This document shows positions 24,849 through 33,117 of a stretch of DNA of 64,000 nucleotides, piece after piece (within the stretch, counting starts at the first letter, position 1; every line of letters begins with the position of its first letter). The DNA comes from Aquipseudomonas alcaligenes MRY13-0052 (GTDB lineage Bacteria; Pseudomonadota; Gammaproteobacteria; Pseudomonadales; Pseudomonadaceae): NCBI GenBank assembly GCA_000474255.1, contig BATO01000017.1:1-64000 (forward strand). The letters are read 5' to 3'. Under the pieces are notes generated by a model that worked only from the letters and a program-made list of their open reading frames with translations, did no database searches and had not been told where the DNA came from. Both the position numbers and the translations under genes were made by a program.

Positions 24849-25118
24849 TCACTCAGCGCTGGATGGCGATAAATCTGGATGGGTGTCGTCATAGGCCGGG
24901 CTTGTCTGCCCGATCTCGGGTGCAATCTGGCCGCAAGCCAGCCAGAACGCGTACTGGGGATAGGCCTTCACAAGCACGTCGATCTCTTCCGTGCTGACTC
25001 TCACCGCACCTTTGCTGACGCTTCGCCAACGGTCGTGGTTGCCTCCACCCAGTTCACTGGCCTTTTTCGGTCCCAGCCGCTTGATCAACGCTCGTGCTCT
25101 ATCGCCCGCTGTCTGCAT
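24849..25118 (-). CDS. Small Xre-like/phage-type DNA-binding regulator
   Basis: This 89-residue protein has an N-terminal helical region resembling a short helix-turn-helix (RARALIKRLGPKKASELGGGNHDRWRSV) and a C-terminal segment YPQYAFWLACGQIAPEIGQTSP that recurs in small Pseudomonas repressor-like proteins. It is divergent from an unknown gene, with three copies of a 17-bp near-palindrome between them. The most likely role is a repressor that controls both promoters. No good ribosome site is seen before the ATG at 25118, so the start is provisional. Confidence 0.6.
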   Translation of the reverse strand: MQTAGDRARALIKRLGPKKASELGGGNHDRWRSVSKGAVRVSTEEIDVLVKAYPQYAFWLACGQIAPEIGQTSPAYDDTHPDLSPSSAE

Positions 25119-25140
25119 AAAACATCTTCGACCTTAATTC

Positions 25141-25205
25141 TGGGCAATAACTTCCCAGAACATGATTTCGTGGGATATAGTTCACCCGTGGGAAATAGTT
25201 ACCCA
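25141..25205. promoter_or_regulatory. Three 17-bp operator-like repeats
   Basis: The pattern TGGG-N2-ATA-N2-T-N2-(C/A)CC(C/A) occurs at 25141-25157, 25171-25187 and 25189-25205. Each is an imperfect palindrome with TGGG and CCCA ends (the middle copy ends ACCC). The third is TGGGAAATAGTTACCCA. The cluster lies in the divergent region between the small regulator and the unknown plus-strand gene, as phage-type operators do. Confidence 0.6.
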
Positions 25206-25331
25206 AGGGAAGAAGGCGTGCAGGCCTTCGAAATAGCCACGGATAGTGACGGAATGGGCATGGAACGGGAAGACCTCTTGCCGGCGGCACTGGCTGCTTT
25301 GCCGTCAGCGACTGGCACTGGAGTGGAAAGC

Positions 25332-25616
25332 ATGAGCGAGCAACCTGTGGACACCAGAACGGCCCTGGTAAACCTGGGACAGACGGTAGTAATGGAGCTG
25401 CACTGGGAAGAGGTGCCGCACCCGCTGTTCTGCTGCTACCACATCGTGGGCGTGGTGGTGCCGGTGGAGGGTATTTGCGAGGAGGGCTACTTCCTGGTGA
25501 AGAACGCGCTGGCGCCGGGGCCGTTCCCGGATGAGCTGTTCTGGTCAGACATCCGCCGGATGAAGGTGCTGGTACAGCGCACCCTGCTAGCGCAAGGCGC
25601 GCACGGGCATGCCTGA
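25332..25616 (+). CDS. Conserved-looking protein of unknown function beside the Xre-like regulator
   Basis: I do not recognise this 94-residue protein. It is soluble, with regular codon usage and a distinctive aromatic/hydrophobic core (VVMELHWEEVPHPLFCCYHI, then GYFLVKNALAPGPFPDELFW). The tryptophan- and proline-rich character suggests a compact beta-rich fold. The start is uncertain: ATG at 25332 follows GGAGTGGAAAG, while an in-frame ATG at 25251 would add 27 residues of lower-complexity sequence. It is divergent from the small regulator and likely under its control. Confidence 0.6.
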   Translation: MSEQPVDTRTALVNLGQTVVMELHWEEVPHPLFCCYHIVGVVVPVEGICEEGYFLVKNALAPGPFPDELFWSDIRRMKVLVQRTLLAQGAHGHA

Positions 25617-25622
25617 AAGCAC

Positions 25623-25655
25623 AAAGCCCCTGGCTCTCGCGAACCAGGGGCTTTG
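25623..25655 (-). terminator. Bidirectional terminator between tRNA-Ser and the unknown gene
   Basis: An 11-bp AAAGCCCCTGG/CCAGGGGCTTT stem with a loop of about ten bases is flanked by T-rich sequence on both strands. It can end the tRNA-Ser transcript (minus) and the convergent plus-strand gene that stops at 25616. Confidence 0.75.
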
Positions 25656-25662
25656 TTGTATA

Positions 25663-25752
25663 TGGCGGGAAGATAGGGATTTGAACCCTAGGTGCCATTG
25701 CTGACACAACGGATTTCGAATCCGTCCCGTTCGGCCACTCCGGCATCTTCCC
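25663..25752 (-). tRNA. tRNA-Ser (CGA anticodon)
   Basis: The minus strand gives a 90-nt class II tRNA with a long variable arm, GGTTCAAATCC T-arm and the anticodon loop ATTCGAA (CGA, serine). The 3' CCA is encoded at 25663-25665. It has its own promoter and terminator. Confidence 0.95.
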
Positions 25753-25763
25753 GAACGGCGCGC

Positions 25764-25792
25764 ATGATACCAGCTGAAAGGCGTTTGGCGAA
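25764..25792 (-). promoter_or_regulatory. Promoter of tRNA-Ser
   Basis: On the minus strand TTCGCC and TATCAT are separated by 17 bases and sit 12 bases upstream of the tRNA 5' end, a workable sigma-70 promoter. A GC-rich discriminator (GCGCGCC) follows, as is typical for growth-rate-controlled stable RNA genes. Confidence 0.55.
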
Positions 25793-25866
25793 GCCCGCCG
25801 AGGCAATTTTTTCGCGTGCATTCAGATGCTTGCGTATTGCCCGGGCTGGCGGCCCTGCCGCCGGGA

Positions 25867-26736
25867 TCAGGCGGTGAGCTTGGTCAGGGCTTCGCGGTAC
25901 TTGTCCGCGGTCTTCTGCGCGACGTCGGCGGGCACGGCGGGAGCCGGCGGCTCCTTGTTCCAGCCGGTGGACTCGAGCCAGTCACGGACGAACTGCTTGT
26001 CGAAGCTGGGCGGGTTGCTGCCTTCGACGTAGCTCTCCACCGGCCAGAAGCGGCTGGAGTCGGGGGTCAGCACTTCGTCCATCAGGGTCAGGGTGCCGTC
26101 TTCGTCGATACCGAACTCGAACTTGGTGTCGGCGATGATGATGCCACGGGTGGCCGCGTATTCGACGGCGGTGCTGTAGAGGGCGATGGCGGTGTCACGG
26201 ACCTTGGCGGCCAGCTCCTTGCCGATGATGGCTTCGCACTGCTCGAAGGAGATGTTCTCGTCATGGTCGCCTACGGCGGCCTTGGTCGAGGGGGTGAAGA
26301 TCGGCTGGGGCAGCTTGGAAGCCTCCTTGAGGCCGGCGGGCAACTGGATGCCGCAGACGGTGCCGCTCTTCTGGTACTCCTTCCAGCCGGAACCGACGAT
26401 GTAGCCGCGCACGATGGCTTCGACGGCAACGGGCTTGAGGCGCTTGGCGACCACGGCGCGACCTTCCACCAGCGGCAGCTCGGCAGCGGGGACCACGTCC
26501 TCGACCTTGTCGCCTGTGAAGTGGTTGGGCACCACGTCGGCGAGCTTGTCGAACCAGAAGTTGGAGATGGCGGTGAGGATCTTGCCCTTGTCCGGGATCG
26601 GCTGTTCGAGGATGACGTCGAAGGCCGAGAGCCGGTCGGTGGCGACCATGAGCATGCGCTTGGCATCGATCTCATAGAGGTCGCGGACTTTACCGGAGTA
26701 GATCTTCTTCAGGCTCAGGGTGCTGGGAGTGGTCAT
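25867..26736 (-). CDS. purC: Phosphoribosylaminoimidazole-succinocarboxamide synthase, long (ADE1-like) form
   Basis: This 289-residue enzyme joins aspartate to CAIR in purine synthesis. The N-terminal [25 protein letters not shown] and the later [19 protein letters not shown] and DTKFEFGID signatures are those of SAICAR synthetase. The length and the C-terminal extension with [14 protein letters not shown] fit the yeast ADE1-like branch (about 290-300 residues), not the short form of about 236 residues that I recall at this locus in other pseudomonads. It lies 131 bases downstream of bamC on the same strand. Confidence 0.93.
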   Translation of the reverse strand: MTTPSTLSLKKIYSGKVRDLYEIDAKRMLMVATDRLSAFDVILEQPIPDKGKILTAISNFWFDKLADVVPNHFTGDKVEDVVPAAELPLVEGRAVVAKRLKPVAVEAIVRGYIVGSGWKEYQKSGTVCGIQLPAGLKEASKLPQPIFTPSTKAAVGDHDENISFEQCEAIIGKELAAKVRDTAIALYSTAVEYAATRGIIIADTKFEFGIDEDGTLTLMDEVLTPDSSRFWPVESYVEGSNPPSFDKQFVRDWLESTGWNKEPPAPAVPADVAQKTADKYREALTKLTA

Positions 26737-26765
26737 GGGGATTTTCCGCCTCTGTTAAACGAAAC

Positions 26766-26790
26766 AGGCGAAACCTGCGGGGTTTCGCCT
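26766..26790 (-). terminator. Hairpin between bamC and purC
   Basis: A perfect 10-bp AGGCGAAACC/GGTTTCGCCT stem with a five-base loop lies downstream of bamC and is followed on the minus strand by GTTTCGTTT. It may terminate dapA-bamC or attenuate read-through to purC. Confidence 0.5.
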
Positions 26791-26867
26791 ATTGTCTTGC
26801 CGCCGCGCCCTGGGGCGCGTCGACTGGAGCCCGGGTGAAGGTTGCCCGCCACCCGGTCGGTCCGGCC

Positions 26868-27983
26868 TCAGCCGAGGTTTTCCTGGATCAGGCCCAGCAC
26901 ACGGCGCGCCACATCGGCGGGTGCCACGGTGTTGATGTCCTTCTCCACGGTGACCTGCACGCTGTCGCCGACGCGGGTCAGGCGGACCTGGTAACGGTCG
27001 GCGCGGGCTTCGATCTCTTCCTTGCTGGGCGCGCTGCCCCACAGGCGGCTGAAGAAGCCGGGTTCCTGGTCCTTCTCCGCGCCTTCGGCGAGGTTGATGT
27101 AGTACACGCCCAGGCTGCGGTTGATGTCGTCGACGCGTACGTCGGCCACTTCCAGGGCACGGCCCACGCTCGACCAGGAACGGTCGAAGTCGGCGCCCAG
27201 GTTGAGGATGGGGTTACCGCTGCCGTCTTCGGACAGGGTCACGCGGCTCGGCGCATCGAAGTCGCGGGCGGCCAGCAGGGACACGGAACCACCCTGCTCG
27301 GCGCTGCGCGCCATGGTGGCGAGCATTTCGTCCATCAGCGCGGCCTCGAGGCTCGGGCTGTCGGAACGGCTCGGCCAGCCGGTGTCGGCGGTGCTGCCTG
27401 CCGGACGGGTGGTGGTGAGGACGAAGATCTCGCTGGTGTTGCGCTGCACACCCGGCTCGATGCGTACGCGGGCACGCACTTCGCTGTCGGGCTCGACACC
27501 GCTCACGCGGCTGCCGAGGCGGCGTGCCAGGGGAGCGGAGAGCTGATCCAGGCGCTGCCAGCCGGTGCTGAACTCACCGGTCTGCGGGCGCTCGTCGACG
27601 ACCTTGAAGCCGCCGTCTTCGAAGAACTGGCGCGCGACCGGCCAGACTTCTGCCGGGACGCGCTGGGCAACCACCCAGCGGGAGTCGCCGCTCTTCTGCA
27701 GGCTGTAGTCGCTGACCTCGCCCTTGACCTGCAGGGGCTGCGGGCGCGGGACTTCGTAGTCGGCATCGTTGCGGCTGTCGGCGACGTTCACCGGCACCGG
27801 CAGCAACGGGTCAAGACGTTTGGATTGGGCATCCGGGGGCAGCTGCATGGGCGCGGTCTGGCGCGCTTCCAGGTAGTCGTTGCCGCGGTCGCGGAAATAG
27901 CCATCTTCGCCCCAAAGCCAGCCGCAGCCGCTGGTGCTGGAGATCATCAGGGCGAGAGCGGAAAGTCCGGCCAGTCGCTTCAT
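26868..27983 (-). CDS. bamC: Outer membrane assembly lipoprotein BamC
   Basis: This 371-residue protein starts with a lipoprotein signal ending TSGC, so Cys20 is the lipidated residue (the -3 position is threonine, slightly unusual). The mature protein has the unstructured N-terminal lasso that binds BamD (residues about 21-100) and two helix-grip domains. BamC is a part of the complex that inserts beta-barrel proteins in the outer membrane. It is 18 bases downstream of dapA, the usual dapA-bamC pairing. Confidence 0.9.
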   Translation of the reverse strand: MKRLAGLSALALMISSTSGCGWLWGEDGYFRDRGNDYLEARQTAPMQLPPDAQSKRLDPLLPVPVNVADSRNDADYEVPRPQPLQVKGEVSDYSLQKSGDSRWVVAQRVPAEVWPVARQFFEDGGFKVVDERPQTGEFSTGWQRLDQLSAPLARRLGSRVSGVEPDSEVRARVRIEPGVQRNTSEIFVLTTTRPAGSTADTGWPSRSDSPSLEAALMDEMLATMARSAEQGGSVSLLAARDFDAPSRVTLSEDGSGNPILNLGADFDRSWSSVGRALEVADVRVDDINRSLGVYYINLAEGAEKDQEPGFFSRLWGSAPSKEEIEARADRYQVRLTRVGDSVQVTVEKDINTVAPADVARRVLGLIQENLG

Positions 27984-28001
27984 GCGTAGTAATTCCTCGG
28001 A

Positions 28002-28880
28002 TTAAACCAATACACCGGACTGGCGGAGCGCCTGACGCAGCGGTTCGTGGCAACGCGGGCTGAGCCAGGTCAGCGGCAGACGGATGCCATCGGGCATCAG
28101 GCCCATCTCGTGCAGGGCCCATTTCACCGGAATCGGGTTCGATTCGATGAACAGCGCCTTGTGCAGCGGCATCAGCTTGTCGTTGATGGCACGGGCGGTT
28201 TCAGCATCGCCACGCATGGCGGCGGCGCAGAGTTCGGCCATCTCGCGGGGGGCGACGTTGGCGGTCACGGAGATGTTGCCCTTGCCGCCCATGAGCATCA
28301 GCTCGACGGCGGTGGCGTCGTCACCGGAATAGACGAGGAAGTCCTTGCTCACGCGATCCAGTACTTCCTGGCCACGCTTGAGGTCGCCGGTGGCTTCCTT
28401 GATACCGATGATGTTGGAGATCTTCGCCAGGCGCTCGACGGTCTCGGGCAGCATGTCGCAGACGGTGCGGCCGGGGACGTTGTAGAGGATCTGCGGGATC
28501 GCGACGGATTCGGCGATGTGGCGGAAATGCTGGTACAGGCCTTCCTGGGTCGGCTTGTTGTAGTACGGGGTCACCAGCAGGCAGGCATCGGCGCCAACGC
28601 CCTTGGCGGCGGCGGTGAGGTCGACCGACTCACGGGTGGAGTTGCCACCGGTGCCGGCGATGACCGGGATGCGGCCATTGACCTGATCCACCACGCGGCG
28701 GATGACTTCGATGTGTTCGTTCACGTCCAGCGTCGCGGATTCACCCGTGGTGCCGACTGCGACTATGGCGTTGGTGCCTTCCTGCAGGTGGAAATCCACC
28801 AGCTTGGTCAGACTCGCCCAGTCCAGTTGACCTTGTGCATCCATGGGCGTGACCAGTGCCACCATACTGCCCGCAATCAT
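28002..28880 (-). CDS. dapA: 4-hydroxy-tetrahydrodipicolinate synthase
   Basis: This 292-residue enzyme condenses pyruvate with aspartate semialdehyde, the first committed step to diaminopimelate and lysine. Thr44 and Thr45 in GTTGES, the tyrosine of LYNVPGRT and the Schiff-base lysine in GIKEATGD are all present. The ATG at 28880 opens [13 protein letters not shown]; an open frame runs 28 codons further but is not family sequence. It is divergent from the GcvR-like gene and leads the dapA-bamC unit. Confidence 0.96.
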   Translation of the reverse strand: MIAGSMVALVTPMDAQGQLDWASLTKLVDFHLQEGTNAIVAVGTTGESATLDVNEHIEVIRRVVDQVNGRIPVIAGTGGNSTRESVDLTAAAKGVGADACLLVTPYYNKPTQEGLYQHFRHIAESVAIPQILYNVPGRTVCDMLPETVERLAKISNIIGIKEATGDLKRGQEVLDRVSKDFLVYSGDDATAVELMLMGGKGNISVTANVAPREMAELCAAAMRGDAETARAINDKLMPLHKALFIESNPIPVKWALHEMGLMPDGIRLPLTWLSPRCHEPLRQALRQSGVLV

Positions 28881-29047
28881 GCAACCGCTCCTGCCGGAAA
28901 AAGAGAGCCGTAATGGTACTGGTGCCCATTGCCCAGCACAAGCTGACGAGGGTGCCTCAAGCATTCCCCTCGGCGGCGCTTTTCGCTAACCTTCCCGCTT
29001 TGATCGGCGCGGCTTTGCCCGCCCTCCTCTCGCTTTAGGAATGCTGC

Positions 29048-29605
29048 ATGTCCACCACCCCGCCCCGCGAACAATTCCTTGTGATCAGTGCCCTTGGCGT
29101 CAACCCGATGGAGCTGACCAACGTGCTGTGCCGAGCCAGCCAGGAAAACCGCTGCGCAGTGGTCAGCAGCCGCCTGACCCGCCACGGTGAGTACTGCGCC
29201 CTGGTACTGCAGGTATCCGGCAGTTGGGATGCCCTGGCCCGCCTCGAAGCCGGCCTGCCGGCCCTGGCCAAGCGCCACGAGTTCACCACCCAGGTGACCC
29301 GCAGCGCCGCGCTGGAGCCCCGCCCGCAGTCGCTGCCCTACGTCGCCTACGTCAGCGCCGCGTACCGCCCGGATATCCTCAACGAGCTGTGCCAGTTCTT
29401 CATCGATCACCGTGTCGAACTGGAGAGCCTCACCTGCGACACCTACCAGGCGCCGCAGACCATGAGCACCATGCTCAACGCCACCATCACCGTGACGCTG
29501 CCCGCCGGCACCCAGATCAGTTGGCTGCGCGACCAGTTCCTCGACTTCGCCGACGCGCTGAACCTCGACGCGCTGATCGAGCCCTGGCGCCCGCAGCACC
29601 CGTAA
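29048..29605 (+). CDS. Glycine cleavage system transcriptional repressor-like ACT domain protein
   Basis: This 185-residue protein consists of two ACT domains (about residues 8-82 and 97-175, the second beginning LPYVAYVSAAYRPDILNELC), the layout of E. coli GcvR, which sequesters the activator GcvA. There is no DNA-binding domain. Whether it regulates glycine cleavage here is unproven; a role as an amino-acid sensor is the safe reading. It is 10 bases upstream of bcp and divergent from dapA, an arrangement I recall in other pseudomonads. Confidence 0.85.
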   Translation: MSTTPPREQFLVISALGVNPMELTNVLCRASQENRCAVVSSRLTRHGEYCALVLQVSGSWDALARLEAGLPALAKRHEFTTQVTRSAALEPRPQSLPYVAYVSAAYRPDILNELCQFFIDHRVELESLTCDTYQAPQTMSTMLNATITVTLPAGTQISWLRDQFLDFADALNLDALIEPWRPQHP

Positions 29606-29615
29606 GGAGCAAGAC

Positions 29616-30089
29616 ATGGCCGTAACCATCGACCAGCCGGTCGCCGATTTCACCGCCCCCGCCACCAGCGGCCAGCAGGTGACCCTCTCCGCCCTCAGGG
29701 GCAAGCAGGTAGTGATCTATTTCTACCCGAAGGACAGCACCCCGGGCTGCACCACCGAAGGCCAGGGTTTCCGTGACCAGCACGGCGCCTTCGCAGCAGC
29801 CAACACGGTGATCTTCGGTGTCTCCCGCGATGGCCTGAAGTCCCACGAGAACTTCAAGTGCAAGCAGGAGTTCCCCTTCGAGCTGATCTCCGACAAGGAC
29901 GAGGCGGTCTGCCAGCTGTTCGACGTGATCAAGCTGAAGAAGCTCTACGGCAAGGAATACATGGGCGTCGACCGCAGCACCTTCCTCATCGACAAGGACG
30001 GCGTGCTGCGCCAGGAGTGGCGTGGCGTGAAGGTTCCCGGCCATGTGGATGCCGTGCTCGCCGCCGCGCAGGCGCTGAACAAGGGCTGA
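29616..30089 (+). CDS. bcp: Thioredoxin-dependent peroxiredoxin Bcp
   Basis: This 157-residue peroxiredoxin of the PrxQ type has its peroxidatic Cys45 in DSTPGCTTE with the supporting Thr42. The residue at position 50, a resolving cysteine in E. coli Bcp, is glutamine here, so the enzyme works as a one-cysteine form or uses one of the later cysteines (in FKCKQEF or AVCQLF). It detoxifies hydroperoxides using thioredoxin. AAGGAG seven bases upstream of the ATG sets the start; it is in an operon with the GcvR-like gene and ends at a terminator. Confidence 0.93.
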   Translation: MAVTIDQPVADFTAPATSGQQVTLSALRGKQVVIYFYPKDSTPGCTTEGQGFRDQHGAFAAANTVIFGVSRDGLKSHENFKCKQEFPFELISDKDEAVCQLFDVIKLKKLYGKEYMGVDRSTFLIDKDGVLRQEWRGVKVPGHVDAVLAAAQALNKG

Positions 30090-30115
30090 GCCCAGGCGCC
30101 ATGCAGACGCAATGA

Positions 30116-30142
30116 AAGAAGGCCGCGATCGCGGCCTTTTTC
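30116..30142 (+). terminator. Terminator of the gcvR-like/bcp operon
   Basis: A perfect GGCCGC-GATC-GCGGCC hairpin is preceded by AAGAA and followed by five Ts, about 27 bases after the bcp stop. It can act on both strands, since the minus-strand permease gene ends at 30166. Confidence 0.85.
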
Positions 30143-30165
30143 ATGTGCACTTACATCAGCGAGGC

Positions 30166-31245
30166 TCACATCAGCGGTGATGGCCCTTCCCGCAGGGGCC
30201 CGCTGCGTGGCCAGGCATCCAGCACCGCCTTGAACAGGGTCGCCAGGGGGATAGCGAAGAAGATCCCCCAAAAGCCCCAGAGCCCGCCAAACAGCAGCAC
30301 TGCGCAAATGATCGCCACCGGGTGCATGTTCACCGCCTCGGAGAACAGCAGCGGCACCAGGATGTTGCCATCCAGCGCCTGGATCACCCCGTAAACCACC
30401 ATCAGGTAGATGAACTGGTCGCCCCAGCCCCACTGGAACAGCGCGATCAGGGCCACCGGCACGGTCACCACCACCGCGCCTATGTAGGGCACCACCACCG
30501 AGAGGCCGACCAACAGGGCCAGCAACGCCGCATAGTTGAGCCCGAGAGAGACGAAGGCGACGTAGGTCACGCCGCCACAGATGACGATCTCGATCACCTT
30601 GCCGCGGATGTAGTTGGCGATCTGCTGGTGCATTTCCCGCCAGACCTGGGTCATCAGCGCCCGCTCGCGCGGCAGGTAGCCGCTCATCCAGCGCTGGATC
30701 AGCTCGCGGTCCTTGAGGAAGAAGAACACCAGGATCGGCACAAGCACCAGGTAGATCATCAGGTTGACCACCAGCGGCAGGCTGGAGAGCGAGAAGGTCA
30801 ACGCCCACTGGCCGAACTTGCCGATCTCGCTGCGGGTCACCTCGATGGCATTGAGCACCTGCTCGTCGGTGACCAGGTGCGGGTAGCGCTCGGGCAGCAG
30901 CAGGAGCAGCGACTGCCACTCGCCGAGCATGCGCGGCAGCTCGTTGAACAGGGTGCTGAGCTGCTGCCAGAGCAGCGGCATGAGCACCACCAGGAACAGC
31001 GCCAGGGCACCGATGAACAGCGCGAACACCAGCCACACGGCCAGCGTCTCGGGCATGCGCAGGCGCTCGAGGAAATTCACCACCCCCTGCATCAGGAAGG
31101 CCAGCACCAGACCCGCCAGGACCGGCGCCAACATGTTGCCGAGGGTGAGGACGAGGGTGAAGCCCAGGACCAGGAAGACCGCCAGTACCACCGCTTCTTC
31201 ATCGGAGAAGTAGCGCTGCACCCAATCGCGAAGCACCTTGAACAT
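30166..31245 (-). CDS. AI-2E family (PerM-type) transporter
   Basis: This 359-residue membrane protein has about eight helices and the family signature in the C-terminal half (GGVTYVAFVSLGLNYAALLALLVGLSVVVPYIGAVVV). Members of the AI-2E/PerM family include proton/sodium-coupled exporters; the autoinducer-2 link of the name is not general. The ATG at 31245 follows AAGGAA. The gene lies 26 bases downstream of a TusA-like gene and both could be one transcript. Confidence 0.85.
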   Translation of the reverse strand: MFKVLRDWVQRYFSDEEAVVLAVFLVLGFTLVLTLGNMLAPVLAGLVLAFLMQGVVNFLERLRMPETLAVWLVFALFIGALALFLVVLMPLLWQQLSTLFNELPRMLGEWQSLLLLLPERYPHLVTDEQVLNAIEVTRSEIGKFGQWALTFSLSSLPLVVNLMIYLVLVPILVFFFLKDRELIQRWMSGYLPRERALMTQVWREMHQQIANYIRGKVIEIVICGGVTYVAFVSLGLNYAALLALLVGLSVVVPYIGAVVVTVPVALIALFQWGWGDQFIYLMVVYGVIQALDGNILVPLLFSEAVNMHPVAIICAVLLFGGLWGFWGIFFAIPLATLFKAVLDAWPRSGPLREGPSPLM

Positions 31246-31271
31246 CGGAGTTCCTTGGTAAGCGGAGAAAT

Positions 31272-31523
31272 TCAGGCCTTGCGCAGCCAGTAGCGATAGG
31301 TCCCGCCCTGCTCTTCCTCGTGCAGCAGCACGTGGCCGGCGAGGCGGGCGAAGGCGCGGAAGTCGCGTTGCGAACCGGCATCGGTGGCGGTGACCTTGAG
31401 CACTGCGCCACTGGCCAGACGGTTGAGTTCCAGCTTGGCCTTGAGCAGCGGCAAGGGGCAGTTGAGCCCGCTGGCGTCGAGTTCGGCGTCGAAGGTATCG
31501 GGAGCGCCGGTGGCGTCTGTCAT
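31272..31523 (-). CDS. TusA family sulfur-relay protein
   Basis: This 83-residue protein has the TusA signature with the persulfide-carrying Cys22 in GLNCPLPLLKAK, and the compact beta-alpha-beta-alpha-beta-beta layout of the family. In P. aeruginosa a protein of this kind at the same locus is reported to be needed for molybdenum cofactor homeostasis and nitrate respiration; that function is inferred here from family and context. It is likely co-transcribed with the downstream PerM-type gene and divergent from bepA. Confidence 0.88.
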   Translation of the reverse strand: MTDATGAPDTFDAELDASGLNCPLPLLKAKLELNRLASGAVLKVTATDAGSQRDFRAFARLAGHVLLHEEEQGGTYRYWLRKA

Positions 31524-31628
31524 GGGTGTTCTCCAGGAGGGCGCCTAGGATACAGAAGCCCGCGCAACCCTGGCCAGCCGACCGGGCGGGAGGCTACAGT
31601 TAGCGCTTTGCCGACAAGAGCCCTGTGC

Positions 31629-33062
31629 ATGAATCCGCTGCGCCCCACTCTGCTGACGCTTGCCTGCCTCCTCGCATCGCCCGTGATGGCCGATGACCTG
31701 CCGTCCCTCGGCGACTCCAGTTCGGCCATCGTCTCCCCGGAACAGGAACACCAGCTGGGCCGCGCCTGGCTCAGCCTGCTGCGCGGCCAGGTGGAACAGC
31801 TCCCGGACCCGCAGCTCAAGGACTATGTCGAAACCAGCGTCTACCGCCTGGCCGAAACCAGCCAGTTGCAGGACCGTCGCCTGGAATTCGTGCTGCTCAA
31901 GAGCCCGCAGCTCAACGCCTTCGCCGCGCCGGGCGGCATCGTCGGCGTCAACGGCGGCCTGTTCCTCTATGCACCGAACGAAGCCGAGTACGCCTCGGTC
32001 CTCGCCCACGAACTGGCTCACCTGTCGCAACGCCACTTCGCACGCGGCATCGAAGCCCAGCAACGCATGCAGATCCCGGTGATGGCGGCCATGCTGGCCG
32101 GTATCGTCGCGGCCGCCGCAGGCGCCGGTGACGCGGGCATGGCAGCGATCATGTCGACCCAGGCCGCCGCGATCCAGGAGCAGCGCCGCTTCTCCCGGCA
32201 GAACGAACAGGAAGCCGACCGCATCGGTCTGCTCAACCTGGAAAAGGCCGGTTACGACCCCCGCGCCATGCCCAACATGTTCGAGCGCCTGATGCGCCAG
32301 TACCGCTACGACTCCAAACCGCCGGAATTCCTCCTCACCCACCCGGTGACCGAGTCGCGTATCGCCGACACCCGCAACCGTGCCGAACAGGCGCCACCGG
32401 GCGGCGTGGAGAACAGCCTGCGCTACCAGTTGATGCGCGCCCGCGTGCAGCTGATGTTCGAAGAAACCCCGGGGATTTCCGCCAAGCGCTTCCGCGCCAT
32501 GCTCGACGCCGATCCCAAGCTGGATGCCGCGCGCTACGGCCTGGCCATTGCGCAGATCAAGAACGGCCAGCTCAACGAGGCGCGTGAAGGCCTGGCGCAA
32601 TTGCTGGCCAAGTCGCCCAACGAGATCGTCTACAACCTCGCCCAGGTGGACCTGGACATCACCGCCAACCGTCTGCCGGACGCGCAGAAACGGGTCGACC
32701 GACTGCTGGGCCTGTACCCCAACAACTACCCGCTGAAGCAGGCGCGCAGCGACCTGATGCTCAAGCTCAACAAACCCCAGGAAGCGGAGAAAATCCTCGA
32801 CGGCCTGGTGAAGTCCCGGCCCAACGACCCGGACGTCTGGTACCAGGTGGCCGAAGTACGCGGGCTGGCCGGCAACACCATCGGCCTGCACCAGGCGCGC
32901 GCAGAGTTCTTCGCCCTGGTCGGCGACTACGACCAGGCCATCGAACAGCTGGATTTCGCCAAACGCCGCGCCACCAACAACTTCCCGCTCGCCTCGCGCA
33001 TCGATGCACGCCAGCAGGAGATGATCGAGCAGCAGAAGACCATCAAGCAGATGATGCGCTGA
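31629..33062 (+). CDS. bepA: Outer membrane beta-barrel assembly protease BepA (M48)
   Basis: This 477-residue periplasmic protein has a signal peptide ending near VMA-DD, a zinc metalloprotease domain with HELAH and the third ligand in NEQEADRIG, and a C-terminal TPR region from about residue 300. BepA helps LptD and other barrels mature and degrades stalled ones. The ATG at 31629 gives the signal peptide; the frame stays open upstream, but that is not signal-like. It is divergent from tusA-like and convergent with nadA. Confidence 0.92.
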   Translation: MNPLRPTLLTLACLLASPVMADDLPSLGDSSSAIVSPEQEHQLGRAWLSLLRGQVEQLPDPQLKDYVETSVYRLAETSQLQDRRLEFVLLKSPQLNAFAAPGGIVGVNGGLFLYAPNEAEYASVLAHELAHLSQRHFARGIEAQQRMQIPVMAAMLAGIVAAAAGAGDAGMAAIMSTQAAAIQEQRRFSRQNEQEADRIGLLNLEKAGYDPRAMPNMFERLMRQYRYDSKPPEFLLTHPVTESRIADTRNRAEQAPPGGVENSLRYQLMRARVQLMFEETPGISAKRFRAMLDADPKLDAARYGLAIAQIKNGQLNEAREGLAQLLAKSPNEIVYNLAQVDLDITANRLPDAQKRVDRLLGLYPNNYPLKQARSDLMLKLNKPQEAEKILDGLVKSRPNDPDVWYQVAEVRGLAGNTIGLHQARAEFFALVGDYDQAIEQLDFAKRRATNNFPLASRIDARQQEMIEQQKTIKQMMR

Positions 33063-33068
33063 CAGCAA

Positions 33069-33110
33069 GCGCACACGAAAAAGCCCGGACAGGTCCGGGC
33101 TTTTTTGTGC
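33069..33110 (+). terminator. Bidirectional terminator between bepA and nadA
   Basis: A long near-perfect stem (GCACACGAAAAAGCCCGGAC against its complement) has a short loop and six Ts on the plus side, with five As (Ts on the minus strand) before it. It separates the convergent genes bepA and nadA. Confidence 0.85.
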
Positions 33111-33117
33111 GTGCCGA

